Positions 62,923 to 64,000 of a stretch of 64,000 nt of DNA are shown here, one piece after another. Where the stretch lies: positions 390,827-454,826 of the forward strand of contig CAWAUB010000006.1 of assembly GCA_963785155.1 (NCBI GenBank), read 5' to 3'. Below the pieces are notes generated by a model that saw nothing but the letters and a program-made list of their open reading frames with translations, was not told where the DNA came from and did no database searches. Numbering within the stretch: the first letter of the stretch is position 1; each line of letters opens with the position of its first letter. Position numbers and translations under genes: made by a program. This DNA comes from DASUSH01 sp963785155. GTDB taxonomy: Bacteria; Actinomycetota; Thermoleophilia; Solirubrobacterales; 70-9.

Positions 62923-64000
62923 ATGAACGACCACACCCCCGCGCTCAACCCCGCCGACGGCCAACTCGCCCACGACCTCGACCGTGCGCACGTGTTCCAC
63001 TCGTGGTCGGCGCAGGGCGCGCTCAACCCGTTCGTGATCGCGGGCGGCCTCGGCAGCGAGGTGTGGGACTACGACGGCAACCGGTTCCTCGACTTCTCGA
63101 GCATGCTCGTCAACACGAACATGGGGCACCAGCATCCCGCGATCATCGCGGGCATCAAGGCGCAGGCCGATGAGCTTGCGACGGTCGGCCCCGCGTTCGG
63201 CAACCTCGCACGCGGCGAGGCGGCGAAGCGCATCATCCAGAAGGCCGGCGGCGGGCAGTTCGGCAAGGTGTTCTTCACCAATGGCGGTGCCGACGCGAAC
63301 GAGAATGCGATCAGGATGGCGCGGCTCACCACCGGCCGCGACAAGGTGCTCTCGACCTACCGCTCGTACCACGGCAACACCGGCGCCGCCGTGGTCGCGA
63401 CCGGCGACTGGCGCCGCATTCCGAACGAGTACGCGCCGTGCCCACGTGCACTTCTGGGGTCCGTACGCGTACCGCTCCGAGTTCTGGTCGGACTCGCCGG
63501 AGCAGGAGACCGAGCGCGCGCTGCGCCACCTCGAGCGCACCATCCAGGGCGAGGGGTCATCGTCGGTCGCCGCGATCCTGCTCGAGACGGTGCCCGGCAC
63601 CGCGCGGCGTGCATCGTGCCGCCGCCCGGCTACCTCGCAGGCGTGCGCCAGCTCGCCGACAAGTACGGCATCATGCTGATCTTCGACGAGGTGATGTGCG
63701 GCTTCGGTCGCACGGGCGAGTGGTTCGCGTGGCAGGGCTTCGACGGGGGAGTGACCCCAGATCTCGTCACCTTCGCGAAGGGCGTGAACTCGGGCTACGT
63801 GCCCGCGGGCGGTGTGCTGATCTCGGAGTCCATCGCGAATGCGTTCGAAGACCAGGTGTTCCCCGGCGGGCTGACGTACTCGGGGCACCCGCTCGCGATG
63901 GCGAGCATCGTGGCATCCATCGACGCCATGGATGCCGACGGCGTCATCGACAACGCACGCACCATCGGCACGGACCACCTCGGCCCGCAGCTCGCAGAAC
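62923..64000 (+). CDS. Class III (PLP) aminotransferase, frameshifted and cut by the window end
   Basis: ATG 62923 starts MNDHTPALNPADGQLAHDLD. Class III features are VFHSWSAQGALNPFVIAGGL, LDFSSMLVNTNMGHQHPAII, FFTNGGADANENAIRMAR, YRSYHGNTGAAV, PLP-site LIFDEVMCGFGRTGEWFAWQ, catalytic Lys TFAKGVNSGYVPAGGV and GLTYSGHPLAMAS. Frame changes occur near 63,430 and 63,603 (single extra or missing bases). It runs off the right edge. Next to dihydropyrimidinase and the ureidopropionase-like gene, it probably transaminates beta-alanine or a related beta-amino acid. Confidence 0.86.
   Translation, partial: MNDHTPALNPADGQLAHDLDRAHVFHSWSAQGALNPFVIAGGLGSEVWDYDGNRFLDFSSMLVNTNMGHQHPAIIAGIKAQADELATVGPAFGNLARGEAAKRIIQKAGGGQFGKVFFTNGGADANENAIRMARLTTGRDKVLSTYRSYHGNTGAAVVATGDWRRIPNEYAPCPRALLGSVRVPLRVLVGLAGAGDRARAAPPRAHHPGRGVIVGRRDPARDGARHRAACIVPPPGYLAGVRQLADKYGIMLIFDEVMCGFGRTGEWFAWQGFDGGVTPDLVTFAKGVNSGYVPAGGVLISESIANAFEDQVFPGGLTYSGHPLAMASIVASIDAMDADGVIDNARTIGTDHLGPQLAE

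Overview
The window looks like two unrelated high-GC actinobacterial genome pieces joined near base 26,330. The left piece (1 to about 26.3 kb) has the gene content of a Thermoleophilia/Solirubrobacterales-like bacterium: secreted repeat proteins, secreted ferritin-like proteins, an ECF/DUF4430 locus and a beta-propeller sedolisin, all in clean open frames. The right piece (about 26.3 to 64 kb) has the conserved gene order of Microbacteriaceae (leuC-leuD-murA-plsC-gpsA-ddl ... DUF3515-thiL-rsmD-corA-recG-coaD) and carries many single-base indels. At the join a 5'-truncated Tat-type ferritin gene meets a 5'-truncated leuC head to head, so a chimeric contig is the simplest reading. The taxonomic assignments are inferences from gene content.

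Left piece. 1-5.9 kb is one tightly packed minus-strand operon behind a cobalamin riboswitch: two DUF4430 (transcobalamin/intrinsic-factor C-terminal-like) exported proteins, EcfT, two ECF ATPases, and an S component fused in frame to a prenyltransferase-repeat domain resembling the alpha/alpha barrel of intrinsic factor. I read it as a vitamin B12 capture and uptake system in which the two halves of an intrinsic-factor-like protein are divided between different polypeptides. 6-11 kb holds a CNB-domain protein and a histidine kinase / response regulator / REC-PAS-GGDEF-EAL operon. 11-16 kb has a beta-propeller/S53 peptidase fusion, a small secreted protein, a phosphotriesterase-like hydrolase and a 4-TM protein. 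16-19.4 kb is an arsenic island: arsR-arsM-(R2-like oxidase) divergent from arsC-aquaporin. 19.4-26.3 kb has secreted repeat proteins, a roughly 2-kb FG-GAP gene cassette between 151-bp direct repeats that contain a tRNA 3'-end-like sequence, and two tandem exported ferritin-like proteins.

Right piece. 26.3-41 kb is housekeeping (leucine, peptidoglycan and phospholipid synthesis, CoA, thiamine, DNA repair) with a VapBC-type pair inserted. 41-54 kb is rich in coenzyme F420 functions: an F420-dependent glucose-6-phosphate dehydrogenase, a second F420-type oxidoreductase, CofE, and a three-gene ABC importer of the putative F420-0 uptake class. A MoxR-DUF58-transglutaminase cassette and a three-gene cluster of very small ORFs lie among them. 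54-64 kb is a pyrimidine/hydantoin-type catabolic cluster: ureidopropionase-like amidohydrolase, dihydropyrimidinase, an F420/flavin LLM oxidoreductase, an NMT1-type ABC transporter, a PadR/membrane protein pair and a class III aminotransferase that runs off the end.

How the parts fit: in the right genome, F420-0 import plus CofE would supply F420 to three LLM enzymes, one of which sits inside the pyrimidine cluster. In the left genome, riboswitch-controlled B12 uptake is the most coherent system. The two halves should not be interpreted as one organism.
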